Below are positions 16,657 to 24,633 of a DNA stretch of 64,000 bases, one piece after another (within the stretch, counting starts at the first letter, position 1; every line of letters starts with the position of its first letter). This stretch comes from Planctomycetota bacterium (lineage in GTDB: Bacteria > Planctomycetota > UBA1135 > GCA-002686595), in assembly GCA_016795325.1 (NCBI GenBank), contig JAEUHY010000050.1, positions 37,440 through 101,439 on the forward strand, given 5' to 3'. A model generated the notes under the pieces. That model was not told where the DNA came from. It saw nothing but the letters and a program-made list of their open reading frames with translations, and made no database searches. The position numbers and the translations under genes were made by a program.

Positions 16657-18315
16657 TCAGGCCTCGAGGAAGCGCCCCGCGCGCGCCGCGGTGGGGGCGC
16701 CGCGTTCGGCGGCGAGGTCGCCGTTGACGAACACGGCCGCGATTCCCGTCGGGAATTGCTGGGGTTGTGCGAAAGTCGCCGTGTCGCCAATCGTCTGCGC
16801 GTCGAACAGCACCAGGTCCGCGAACGCTCCGACTTCGATACGTCCGCGGCCCGCCAGTCGAGCGCGCTCCGCGGGCAGCGCCGTCATCTTGCGCACCGCG
16901 GTGGCGAGGTCGAACAGCTTGCGTTCGCGGCAATAGCGGCCGAGCACGCGCGGGAACGTGCCGTACGAACGCGGATGCGGGCGGTCGTTCAGCGCGCTGC
17001 CGGTGGGGGCCATGCTGCGGCCGTCGGAGCCGACCATCACCAGCGGGTGCGCGAGCACGCGCTCGACGTCGGATTCCTGCATGCCGTGGCCGACGAAGCT
17101 GACGCTGGAGTTCGAGCCTTCGAGCAGGCGTGCGAAGGCTTCCGCCGGTTCGACGCTCCACAGCTCGGCGATCTCGAGCAGGTTCTTGCCCACGCACTCC
17201 TGATGTTCGCGCTTGTCGAGCGAAGCGATCACCACGAGCTCCCAGCCGCCCGGTTCGCGTTCGACGTGCGGCCCGACCTCGCGCAGGATCTTCGCGCGCG
17301 TCGCCGGGTCGCGCAGCCGCGCGAGCACGGCGTCGGCGCCGCCCTCGCGCGACCACGGCTCGAGCAACATGGTCAGCGTCGTCGAGTAGGCCGTGTACGG
17401 ATACGCGTCGGCCATCACGTCCACGCCCTCGGCCCGCGCGCGCTCGAGTTTCGCGAGCGCGCCGTCGAGCAGCTTCCAGTGCGCACGACCGGCGGCCTTG
17501 AGGTGCGACACCTGAACGCGCACGCCCGTTCGACGGCCGACTTCGAGCGCTTCGTCGACCGCTTCGAGCAGCGCCTCTTCTTCGCTGCGCATGTGCGAGG
17601 CGTACAACTTGCCGCGCCGCGCGACGGCGCGCGCGAGCTGCACGATCTCCTCCGGCGGAGTGAACATGCCGGGCACGTACTCCAAGCCGGTGGACAGCCC
17701 CAGCGCGCCCTGGTCGAGCGCGTCCTCGAGCAACACGTTCATGCGCGCGAGCTCGTCCGCAGTCGCGGGCCGGTCGACGCTTCCCATCACAGCGCGCCGC
17801 AGCGTTCCGTGTCCCACGAGCAAGGCGTGGTTGAGCGCGGCGCCCTGCTGCCGCCAAGCGGCGATGTACGAACGCACGTCGCTCCACCGCGACCCAGCTC
17901 CGGCGTCTTCGTCGTCCGCGATGTGCGGCGCAGCGGAACCGCCGCAATTGCCGGTGATTTCGCTCGTACAGCCCTGCAGCACGCGGCTCTCTGCCCCAGG
18001 CCACTCGAAGATCGTGCGGTCGGAGTGCGTGTGGATGTCGACGAAGCCCGGCGCGAGGCACAGGCCGCGCGCGTCGAGCACGCGCGCGGCTTGCACGTCG
18101 CCCAAAGGCCCGATCGCCGCGATGCGCTCGGCCCCGAGCGCCACATCGGCGACGAACGGCGGCGCGCCGCTTCCGTCCAGCACGTTCGCGCCGCGCAGCA
18201 ACACGTCGAAGCGTCCGCGCGCGCCGCCCGAGCGGCAGGCGAGAGCGCCGAGGGCCAGGGCGGCGCTGCCGCACAGGGCGGCGCGGCGATCGATCAACGA
18301 ACGAGTCGAGCTCAC
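16657..18315 (-). CDS. N-acyl-D-amino-acid deacylase (D-aminoacylase family), secreted or lipid-anchored
   Basis: A 552-residue amidohydrolase that should remove the acyl group from N-acyl-D-amino acids. All metal ligands expected from D-aminoacylase are visible: VDIHTHSD (His-x-His), the Cys in ITGNCGGS, His in ASHMRSEEE, His in VSHLKAAGR and Asp in MVGSDGRSM. The N-terminus RRAALCGSAALALGALACRSGG contains a twin-arginine and a lipobox-like ALAC, so export and lipidation are likely. The start is GTG at 18315, overlapping the upstream stop by 4 bases (GTGA). It is the third gene of a coupled trio with the DUF1611 and epimerase genes. Confidence 0.9.
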   Translation of the reverse strand: MSSTRSLIDRRAALCGSAALALGALACRSGGARGRFDVLLRGANVLDGSGAPPFVADVALGAERIAAIGPLGDVQAARVLDARGLCLAPGFVDIHTHSDRTIFEWPGAESRVLQGCTSEITGNCGGSAAPHIADDEDAGAGSRWSDVRSYIAAWRQQGAALNHALLVGHGTLRRAVMGSVDRPATADELARMNVLLEDALDQGALGLSTGLEYVPGMFTPPEEIVQLARAVARRGKLYASHMRSEEEALLEAVDEALEVGRRTGVRVQVSHLKAAGRAHWKLLDGALAKLERARAEGVDVMADAYPYTAYSTTLTMLLEPWSREGGADAVLARLRDPATRAKILREVGPHVEREPGGWELVVIASLDKREHQECVGKNLLEIAELWSVEPAEAFARLLEGSNSSVSFVGHGMQESDVERVLAHPLVMVGSDGRSMAPTGSALNDRPHPRSYGTFPRVLGRYCRERKLFDLATAVRKMTALPAERARLAGRGRIEVGAFADLVLFDAQTIGDTATFAQPQQFPTGIAAVFVNGDLAAERGAPTAARAGRFLEA

Positions 18316-19373
18316 GCGAAAAACTCCGTACGTGGTTGTGCGCCCAGTCCCGGCGCCGGGAGAACATCGAGCGCGCCGCTCTCGAGCGCGAAGCCGCCGC
18401 GGAACGGATCCTCGGCGAGGTCGAGGCTCCCGTCGAGGTCGAGGTAACGCGTCGCGCGGCTCGAGAACGCGGCGTGCAACGCGGCGGCGATGCCGAGCAC
18501 GCTCTCGTCCATGCAGCCCCACATCACGCCGAGACCCGCGCGTTCGCAGGCGCGGGCCAGCGCGAGCGCCGGTCGCACGCCGCCGCACTTCATCAGCTTG
18601 ATGTTGACGCTGCCGAACGGCGCGCCGCCCGCGATCCAGCGCTCGAGCTCGGCGAGGTCGTGCACGCTCTCGTCGGCGACGATGCGCCGGCGCACCGGCT
18701 CACCCGCGGCGAGCCAACACGCTTCGCTCCCGCGCGGCGTCGGTTGTTCGAGCAGTTCGATGTCGAGCGGTGCGAGGCAGGCAGCGAAGCGCCGGAACGC
18801 ACGCTCGTCGTAACCGCAGTTGGCGTCGGCGCGCAGCGTGAGCGCGTCGCCGAACGTCTCGCGCAACTTCGCCAAACGTTCGAGGTCGAGCTCGACCTCC
18901 GCGCCGGTTTTGACCTTCAACGCGCGAAAGCCGCGCGCCACGTACTCGCGCGCTTCCTCGAGTGTCTCTGCGAGTCCCTTGAGGCCGATCGTGATCGACG
19001 TGGGCTGCGCCGCGGCGACGCGGCCGAGTTGATCGACCAGCGCGACGCCTCCGCGCCGCGCGCGCAGATCGCACAAGGCCATGTCGAGCGCGGCGCGCGC
19101 GGCCGGCGTGGAGTCGAGCGCGTCCAGCGCACGTTCGAGCTCTGCTCCACCGCCGCACGCACGCGGCAAGCGCCCCAACGCCGCTTCACTCGCGGCCGCG
19201 TTCTCGCCCGTCACTTCCTCGGCCGGCGAAGCCTGGCCCCAGCCGCGCGTCCCGTCCTCATCGCGCAGTTCGACGAACACCATGTCCGCGCTGTCCCAGC
19301 TGCCGCCGCTGACGGCGTAGGGCCGCGTCAAGGCGAGCTGCACCCGCCGCAGGCGCAGTTCGAGCGCGCTCAT
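18312..19373 (-). CDS. dgcA: Dipeptide epimerase / DgcA-like enolase-superfamily enzyme
   Basis: A 353-residue muconate-lactonising-type enolase-superfamily enzyme. The catalytic lysine pair (LKVKTG near residue 153), metal ligands in RADANCGY, ELLEQPT and VADESVHD, and the second general base in IKLMKCGG are all present. The C-terminal DLDGSLDL supplies the DxD motif that binds the amino group of substrate in L-Ala-D/L-Glu epimerases. Close relatives paired with DUF1611 genes act as N-acetyl-glutamate racemases (DgcA). Both neighbours overlap it by 4 bases, indicating strict co-expression. Dipeptide epimerisation versus N-acyl-Glu racemisation cannot be decided from sequence alone. Confidence 0.85.
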   Translation of the reverse strand: MSALELRLRRVQLALTRPYAVSGGSWDSADMVFVELRDEDGTRGWGQASPAEEVTGENAAASEAALGRLPRACGGGAELERALDALDSTPAARAALDMALCDLRARRGGVALVDQLGRVAAAQPTSITIGLKGLAETLEEAREYVARGFRALKVKTGAEVELDLERLAKLRETFGDALTLRADANCGYDERAFRRFAACLAPLDIELLEQPTPRGSEACWLAAGEPVRRRIVADESVHDLAELERWIAGGAPFGSVNIKLMKCGGVRPALALARACERAGLGVMWGCMDESVLGIAAALHAAFSSRATRYLDLDGSLDLAEDPFRGGFALESGALDVLPAPGLGAQPRTEFFA

Positions 19374-20437
19374 CGAGCGCGCACGTCCGCCACGTGCTGC
19401 AGCACGAGTTCGACGAGTTCGTCGAGCGGCTCGAGCAGCGGGTACAGCGCGCGCAGGCCGCTTTCGCGCTCGACCTGGCGCCGCGCAGCTTCGCGCTCGG
19501 CCTCGGGCAGGTGCTCGTGGTTGAGCGTGAGCGCCAGCGTGCGCGCGCCGTAGAACGCGAGCAGCTCGAGCTCCGACGCGAGCGAGGGAATGCGGTTGTG
19601 CAGGTGCTCCTGATCGTCGAAGAACTCGCGCCGCGGCGCGTGTTGCAGGATCACCGCCCGCGCGCCGCCCGAGAGCAGCAACTCGGCGCCGCACGGCCCC
19701 GACGGGTTGCGCAGCGCCGACTGGCCCTCGAGGAACATCACATCGGGCGCGAGCTCGCGCTCGCAGCTCACAATCGCGTGCTCGAGCTCGCCCGACACGA
19801 AATCGTTCGGCGTCGAGTCGAGCACGAAGCCGAAGCGGCCGCCCTGCAGCCAGCCGGTCTGCCCCGTGTAGATCATCTCGGCGCGCACGCCACGTTTGGC
19901 GCAGGCCGCGACCAGCAGTTGCGCGGTGGTGCGCTTGCCGAGCGCGCAGTCGGTCCCGATGACCGCGATGCGCGGCGCGCGCACTTGGGCGATCGCGCCG
20001 CTCCAGAAGTGCAGTTCGCGGCGCGCCTTGGGCCGGCGCACGTCGACGATGCGCGCTCCCGAGCGCTGCGCGGCGGCCGTGAACTCCGGGTCGTCGCCCA
20101 CGAGTTCGTGCAGGCCGTTCACGACGCCGATGCCCAGCTCGAGCGCCTCGAGCACGCTCGCGCGCAACTCGGGCGGAAGCACTCCGCCGGAGGTCGCAAC
20201 GCCGACCACGACCCACTGCGGCTTCAGGCCGCGGGCGAGGCAGTCGCGCAGCGACGCGTGCACGGGGATCGCACGCCGCCGACCGTCGAGCAGCTCGCCC
20301 GCGTCGGCGCCCGGATGCGTTGCGTCGATGAGCGCGAGCACTTCGAAGCGGCTGGGTCCGCGCACGAGCCCGTGCGCGGTCTTGGCCGAGGGGGTCGTGA
20401 ACAAGCCGCCGCTGAGCACCACTGCTGTTTCGCGCAT
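19370..20437 (-). CDS. dgcN: DUF1611 P-loop protein, DgcN-like D-glutamate N-acetyltransferase
   Basis: A 355-residue protein of the DUF1611 family. The N-terminal Rossmann-like half contains VLALIDATHPGADAGELLDG, and the C-terminal half carries a P-loop, IGTDCALGKRTTAQ, near residue 180, followed by YTGQTGWLQGG and a DVMFLEGQSALRNP segment. Members next to a dipeptide-epimerase gene have been characterised as D-glutamate N-acetyltransferase (DgcN), acting before DgcA. It is the first gene of the trio and diverges from the electron-transfer operon across 219 bases. The start is the ATG giving MRETAVVLSGG; longer frames are antisense to the regulator gene. Confidence 0.82.
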   Translation of the reverse strand: MRETAVVLSGGLFTTPSAKTAHGLVRGPSRFEVLALIDATHPGADAGELLDGRRRAIPVHASLRDCLARGLKPQWVVVGVATSGGVLPPELRASVLEALELGIGVVNGLHELVGDDPEFTAAAQRSGARIVDVRRPKARRELHFWSGAIAQVRAPRIAVIGTDCALGKRTTAQLLVAACAKRGVRAEMIYTGQTGWLQGGRFGFVLDSTPNDFVSGELEHAIVSCERELAPDVMFLEGQSALRNPSGPCGAELLLSGGARAVILQHAPRREFFDDQEHLHNRIPSLASELELLAFYGARTLALTLNHEHLPEAEREAARRQVERESGLRALYPLLEPLDELVELVLQHVADVRAR

Positions 20438-20656
20438 CGAGCGGGCGATGATAGCCGCGTCGTGTGGCCTCGACGCTCGGCGACTGCGGACTAGTGCGCA
20501 GCGGATCGCAGCAGGCGTCGGGCCGGACTTGCGCACTCTTGCGGACGGCGCGCCCAGCGGGGCGCGAGCATCATCGCGTCGACGCGTGCGCGACGGTGCG
20601 TACGCGGCGGAGTGCGCGCCCAGCGCTCCGCGCGTTTTCCCCCGCAGGAGCCCCCG
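20438..20656. promoter_or_regulatory. Divergent promoter region between the dgcN trio and the cytochrome operon
   Basis: The 219 bases hold no convincing gene. They must contain promoters for both operons. A direct repeat of CTTGCG spaced by ten bases lies in the central part, and a good ribosome site (GCAGGAG) precedes the regulator start. No standard sigma-54 -24/-12 pair with correct spacing was found. Confidence 0.4.
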
Positions 20657-22069
20657 ATGTGTGCGCTGGTCCCCCGAGTGCTGGTCGTCGACGACCGCGG
20701 TGAAGCGTGCCAGCGGCTCAGCCGCGAGTTGGAGCGGGCGGGCCTCCAGGTGCGCGCCGCGGCTTCGATGCGCGAAGCACAGGAGCGCGCCCGCGACGCC
20801 TCGCCCGACGCAGTCCTCGTCGGCGGTCGCCTCGCAGGGCGCAGCGCGCAGCAGATGTTGTCCGAGCTCAGCGCCCGTTTTCCGGCCGCGTCGGTCGTGG
20901 TGCTCACCGAGCGCGACGACGCGCTTGCCTCGGCGCGCGCGCTCGAGCACGGCGCCTATGAGACCGCGTCCGAGGGCGTCGATCGCGGCGTGCTCGTCAA
21001 CGCCCTGCGGCGCGCGTGCGATGCGTCGCGACTGCGCGAGCAGTCGCAGCGGCTGCAGGCCCGCACATGCGGCGTGCGTTCCCTGGGGGCGTGGATCGCG
21101 GCCAGCGATGCAGCCTTGGAGGCTGCGCGAGCTGTGCGCAGCGCGGCCGAGGGCTCGGCGCGCGCGTTGCTTCTGCTCGGAGAGCGAGGCGTCGGAAAAG
21201 CGCGTCTGGCGGCGGCGTTCCACGCCGAGGGCCCCGGCCGCGACGAACCGTTTTTCGCCGTGAACTGCGCCTCCATGGCGCCCGCGGAACTCGAGCTCGA
21301 GTTGTTCGGGCACGAAGCGGGGGCCTTCGCGGCCCCGCGCGCTCCGCGCCGCGGACTGTTCGAACTCGCCGGCGGCGGCGTCGTGTTCCTGAACGAATTC
21401 GCCGCGGCCTCGCACGCGATTCAGGCGCAGTTGCTCGCGCTCCTGGAAACGGGCGTCGTCCGCCGCCGCGGCGGCGCCAACGACCTGCGCGTCACGGCGC
21501 GCCTCGTGTGCGCCAGCCATCGTGACCTCGAGCGCGAAGTCGCGGCGGGCCGCTTGCTCGCGGGCTTGCTCGAGCGTCTGCGTGAGGCGTGCGTCGAGTT
21601 GCCGCCGCTGCGTGCGCGGGCGGAGGACATCCTGCCGCTCGCCGAGCACTTCCTCGCGCGTGCGAGCGCCGAGCTCGATCGGAACATCAGGGGCTTCACT
21701 CCGCAGGCCTGCGCGGCGCTGCGCGCGCATCCCTGGCCGGGCAACGCGCGCGAGCTGGAGTCCGTCGTGACTTGCGCCGTTCTGCGCGCGCGCGGAGCGC
21801 AACTGGAGTTGAGCGATCTTCCGGCCGAGTTCGCAGCGTGCGCGCCGCGCGACACGGCGTCGCCCAAGCCCAGCGCGCTCGCGGCGTTCGACTTGCCCGC
21901 GGCCGGTCTCGACCTCGAACAGCTCGAGCAGCATCTCTTGAAGCAAGCGCTGGAGCGTGCGCGCGGCAACCGCACGCGCGCGGCGCGCCTGCTCGGGCTC
22001 AACCGCGACCGCATCCGCTACCGCATCCAGAAGTTCGGCCTCGAAGCCGCGAATTCAGGAGGGTCCTGA
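20657..22069 (+). CDS. NtrC-like regulator with degenerate receiver and ATPase motifs
   Basis: A 470-residue protein with receiver (1-120), AAA+ (145-380) and Fis-type HTH (about 430-465, ARGNRTRAARLLGLNRDRIRYRI) domains, the layout of sigma-54 activators. Key residues are lost. The phospho-acceptor Asp is Gly56 (AVLVGGRLAG), the receiver Lys is absent, and the GAFTGA sigma-54 contact loop reads GAFAAP (222-227). Walker B is FLNE instead of FLDE, although a Walker A-like GERGVGKA (175-182) and WPGNARELE remain. It may be a DNA-binding regulator that no longer works as a phosphorylated sigma-54 activator. ATG at 20657 follows GCAGGAG. One base separates its stop from the barrel gene, so it is cotranscribed with the electron conduit. 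Confidence 0.85.
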   Translation: MCALVPRVLVVDDRGEACQRLSRELERAGLQVRAAASMREAQERARDASPDAVLVGGRLAGRSAQQMLSELSARFPAASVVVLTERDDALASARALEHGAYETASEGVDRGVLVNALRRACDASRLREQSQRLQARTCGVRSLGAWIAASDAALEAARAVRSAAEGSARALLLLGERGVGKARLAAAFHAEGPGRDEPFFAVNCASMAPAELELELFGHEAGAFAAPRAPRRGLFELAGGGVVFLNEFAAASHAIQAQLLALLETGVVRRRGGANDLRVTARLVCASHRDLEREVAAGRLLAGLLERLREACVELPPLRARAEDILPLAEHFLARASAELDRNIRGFTPQACAALRAHPWPGNARELESVVTCAVLRARGAQLELSDLPAEFAACAPRDTASPKPSALAAFDLPAAGLDLEQLEQHLLKQALERARGNRTRAARLLGLNRDRIRYRIQKFGLEAANSGGS

Positions 22070-22070
22070 C

Positions 22071-23555
22071 GTGCGCCGCCCGTCGTTCCACCCGTGCAGT
22101 TCTCGCCGCGAGCGTCTGCCCCAAGCGCTGCTCGGCGCATGTGTTCTCGCCGGTTGCTCCACGCTCCAGTCCGAGGAGCGGCTGACGTTGCAGGGCAAGC
22201 CGAGCACGCTCGCCGTGCAGCCGCCGCCGGCTGAAGTCACGACGCCGGACGAGCGCGCGACTGCGGCGCAGTCCGCGCCGAAGGACACGGTTGCCGCGGC
22301 GACGGCCGCGGAGGAGTCGTTCCCCATCCACGGCAGCCTCAACACCCGCTACCGCGTGCGCAGCGGCGCCGGCGCCGGCGACCAGGATCTCTACCAGTCG
22401 CTGCTGCTCGACGTCGGCGACCGCAAGCGCGACGGTTACAGCGCGCACGTGATGGCGACCTTGTTCGCCGATCTCGACGGCCGGCGTGATCGCGACGACC
22501 AGTTCGTGTTCCCCAGCCTGGCGGACACGTTCAACGAGCCGGTGCAGCCGCTGCTGTACCAGGCCTACGTCGACATCGACAAGCCGCCGCTGGTGAACGA
22601 ACTGCGCGTGGGCCGCCAGTTCGACTACTTCACGCCGGAGTTCGCGCACTTCGACGGCGTGCGCGCGGCGACGGCGCCGGTCGGCGCGTCGAAGCTCGTC
22701 GGCGGCGTGTACGGCGGCGTGCCGGTGCGCTTGTACGACGCGACCGAGTCGAGCGATTCGATCTTCGGCCTGTGGGGCGAAGCGCAACCCTGGAGCGGCG
22801 GACGCGCGCGCGTCGACTGGATGCACGTCGACGACGACGATCGTTTCGGGGTCAACTCGAACGACCTGCTCGGTGCGACGCTGTGGCAGCGCATCAGCGC
22901 GAGCACCCGCGTCGATGCGCGCTACACGCGCCTGGAGAACGAAGACCGCGACGTGCGCCTGCGCGCCAACTGGGACGACGCGGAGCTCGACGCACGGCTG
23001 CAGGTGAGCTTCTACCAGTTGCTCGAAACGCAGCGGAACTTCGCCAACGAGTTCGACCCGCTGTTCAGCGTGCTGCAGGAGTGGTTCCCCTTCGCGCAGT
23101 ACCGGGTGCAGGGCTCCAAGGGCCTGGGCGAGGACTTGCGCGTCGATGCGAGCCTCGACTTCCGCCGCGTGGCCGACGACGCGGACGAAGGGCCGTTCAA
23201 CCGCAACTTCGAGCGGCAATCGCTGAGCCTGATCGCGCTCGACGTGCTCGCGAAGGGCCTGACCTTCACCCTCACCGCGGATCTGTGGAACAGCGACGGC
23301 CGCGACATCCAGACCTGGGGCGTCGACGCCACGCGCGATCTGCGCGACGGGCTGCGCTGGTCGCTGGGCTCCAACTACGCGCTCTACCGCTACGACCTGT
23401 TCAGCAACAGCGAGCGCGACAACGTGCGCGTGTGGTACGCGCGCCTTCGCAGGGACATCGGCCGCTGGGGCGTCGTCGACCTGCGGTACGACCTCGAGAA
23501 CTTCGACGGCGAGACCTACCACGTCGTCCTGGCAGGTGTGACATGGCGCTTCTGA
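22071..23555 (+). CDS. Outer-membrane beta-barrel lipoprotein, porin component of a porin-cytochrome conduit
   Basis: A 494-residue protein. A signal peptide with lipobox (GACVLAGC) is followed by a Pro/Ala/Thr-rich linker to about residue 80. From SLNTRYRVRSGAG onward, alternating amphipathic strands with aromatic girdles run to the end, which is the classic outer-membrane terminus VTWRF. The opening segment with DQDLYQSLLLDVGD resembles porins of Geobacter- and Anaeromyxobacter-type porin-cytochrome complexes, as far as I can recall. The next gene, a multiheme cytochrome, overlaps its end by 13 bases, as expected for a barrel that houses the cytochrome. The start is GTG at 22071 after a strong AGGAGGG site. 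Confidence 0.75.
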   Translation: MRRPSFHPCSSRRERLPQALLGACVLAGCSTLQSEERLTLQGKPSTLAVQPPPAEVTTPDERATAAQSAPKDTVAAATAAEESFPIHGSLNTRYRVRSGAGAGDQDLYQSLLLDVGDRKRDGYSAHVMATLFADLDGRRDRDDQFVFPSLADTFNEPVQPLLYQAYVDIDKPPLVNELRVGRQFDYFTPEFAHFDGVRAATAPVGASKLVGGVYGGVPVRLYDATESSDSIFGLWGEAQPWSGGRARVDWMHVDDDDRFGVNSNDLLGATLWQRISASTRVDARYTRLENEDRDVRLRANWDDAELDARLQVSFYQLLETQRNFANEFDPLFSVLQEWFPFAQYRVQGSKGLGEDLRVDASLDFRRVADDADEGPFNRNFERQSLSLIALDVLAKGLTFTLTADLWNSDGRDIQTWGVDATRDLRDGLRWSLGSNYALYRYDLFSNSERDNVRVWYARLRRDIGRWGVVDLRYDLENFDGETYHVVLAGVTWRF

Positions 23556-24568
23556 ACGGTACTGGCGCGTCGCGGGGCGCGCGTTTGGCGAGCGCGCTCG
23601 CGCTGGCTTTCGCGCTCACGGGTTGCGTGCTGTTCGAGGCCTTCGGGTCCGGGCCGGCGCGTTACGCCTTCAGCCACCGCGTGCACGTGGTGGACCAGGA
23701 GCTCGACTGCGAGTCGTGCCACGTCGACGCGCAGAGCGAGGAGTCGCCCGGCATGCCGGCGCTCGCGCAGTGCGCGCTGTGCCACGCCGAGCTCGATGCC
23801 GAGAAGCCGCCCGAGCGCAAAGTCGAGGTTTTCTTCGGCGAGCAGGGCTACCTCGCGGCGCGGCGCGGCGCGCTCGGAGACGAGCCGATCTTCTCGCACG
23901 TCGGCCACGTCGCCGCTGGGCTGGAGTGCGCGAGCTGCCACGCGGGCGTCGAGCAGGCCGACGACGTGCTCGAGCTCGCGCGGCCGAGCATGGCGGCCTG
24001 CGTCGAGTGCCACGAGCAGCGCCAGGCGCCGAACGAGTGTGCGAGCTGCCACACGCAGCTGCGCGTCGACGTTGCGCCGCCGTCGCACGACGGCAACTGG
24101 CTGCGCGCGCACGGTCCGACGGTGTGCGCGCGCGACGACGCGACCGCGAGCCAGTGCTCGATGTGCCACAGCGAAGCGAACTGCGTCAGCTGCCACAACG
24201 AGATGCCGCCGCAGAACCACACCAACTTCTTCCGCCTGCGCGGGCACGGCCTCGTCGCCTCGCTCGACCGCGCGAGCTGCATGACCTGCCACCAGGAAGA
24301 CTCCTGCACGCAGTGCCACATGAGTTCGCCGCCGAGCACGCACACCGGTGCGTGGGGAGCGCCGGTGAACCAGCACTGCGTCGGCTGCCACTTCCCGGTC
24401 CAGAACGAAGGCTGCGTGGTGTGCCACCTCGCCACGCCGAGCCACGCCAGCGCGGCGCCCAAGCCTCCGGATCACCACCCGGCCATGAACTGCCGTCAAT
24501 GCCACGGCGTCGACCAGCCGTTGCCGCACGTCGACAACGGCGACAACTGCAACCTCTGCCACCACTGA
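23543..24568 (+). CDS. 13-heme c-type cytochrome lipoprotein (conduit cytochrome, MtrA/OmaB-like role)
   Basis: A 341-residue protein with thirteen CxxCH motifs between residues about 56 and 338 (CESCH, CALCH, CASCH, CVECH, CASCH, CSMCH, CVSCH, CMTCH, CTQCH, CVGCH, CVVCH, CRQCH, CNLCH). Scattered extra His residues, many in FSHxxH-like patterns, can serve as second axial ligands. The N-terminus LALAFALTGC is a lipoprotein signal. Spacing of one heme per 22 residues is typical of elongated molecular wires. By position, between a barrel and an outer-surface decaheme protein, it should carry electrons through the barrel. It overlaps the barrel gene by 13 bases, implying translational coupling. 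Confidence 0.88.
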   Translation: MALLNGTGASRGARLASALALAFALTGCVLFEAFGSGPARYAFSHRVHVVDQELDCESCHVDAQSEESPGMPALAQCALCHAELDAEKPPERKVEVFFGEQGYLAARRGALGDEPIFSHVGHVAAGLECASCHAGVEQADDVLELARPSMAACVECHEQRQAPNECASCHTQLRVDVAPPSHDGNWLRAHGPTVCARDDATASQCSMCHSEANCVSCHNEMPPQNHTNFFRLRGHGLVASLDRASCMTCHQEDSCTQCHMSSPPSTHTGAWGAPVNQHCVGCHFPVQNEGCVVCHLATPSHASAAPKPPDHHPAMNCRQCHGVDQPLPHVDNGDNCNLCHH

Positions 24569-24584
24569 CTTCGCGCGCCGCGCA

Positions 24585-24620
24585 CGGCGCCTGTGCGCCG
24601 AGCCGGCGCCTACTTTTTCT
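24585..24620 (+). terminator. Possible attenuator between the 13-heme and decaheme genes
   Basis: A hairpin CGGCGC/GCGCCG (24585-24590 and 24595-24600, 4-base loop) overlaps an alternative pairing of GGCGCC at 24586-24591 with GGCGCC at 24605-24610, and the latter is followed by TACTTTTTCTTC. Mutually exclusive hairpins with a T-run just before a ribosome site (GAGGAAG) suggest partial termination or a switch that tunes decaheme output. Confidence 0.4.
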
Positions 24621-24633
24621 TCGAGGAAGCGTC

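Noticed and set aside
22055..22345. A minus-strand frame opposite the start of the barrel gene
   Set aside because: The plus-strand gene has a lipoprotein signal and a strong ribosome site; the opposite frame has neither.
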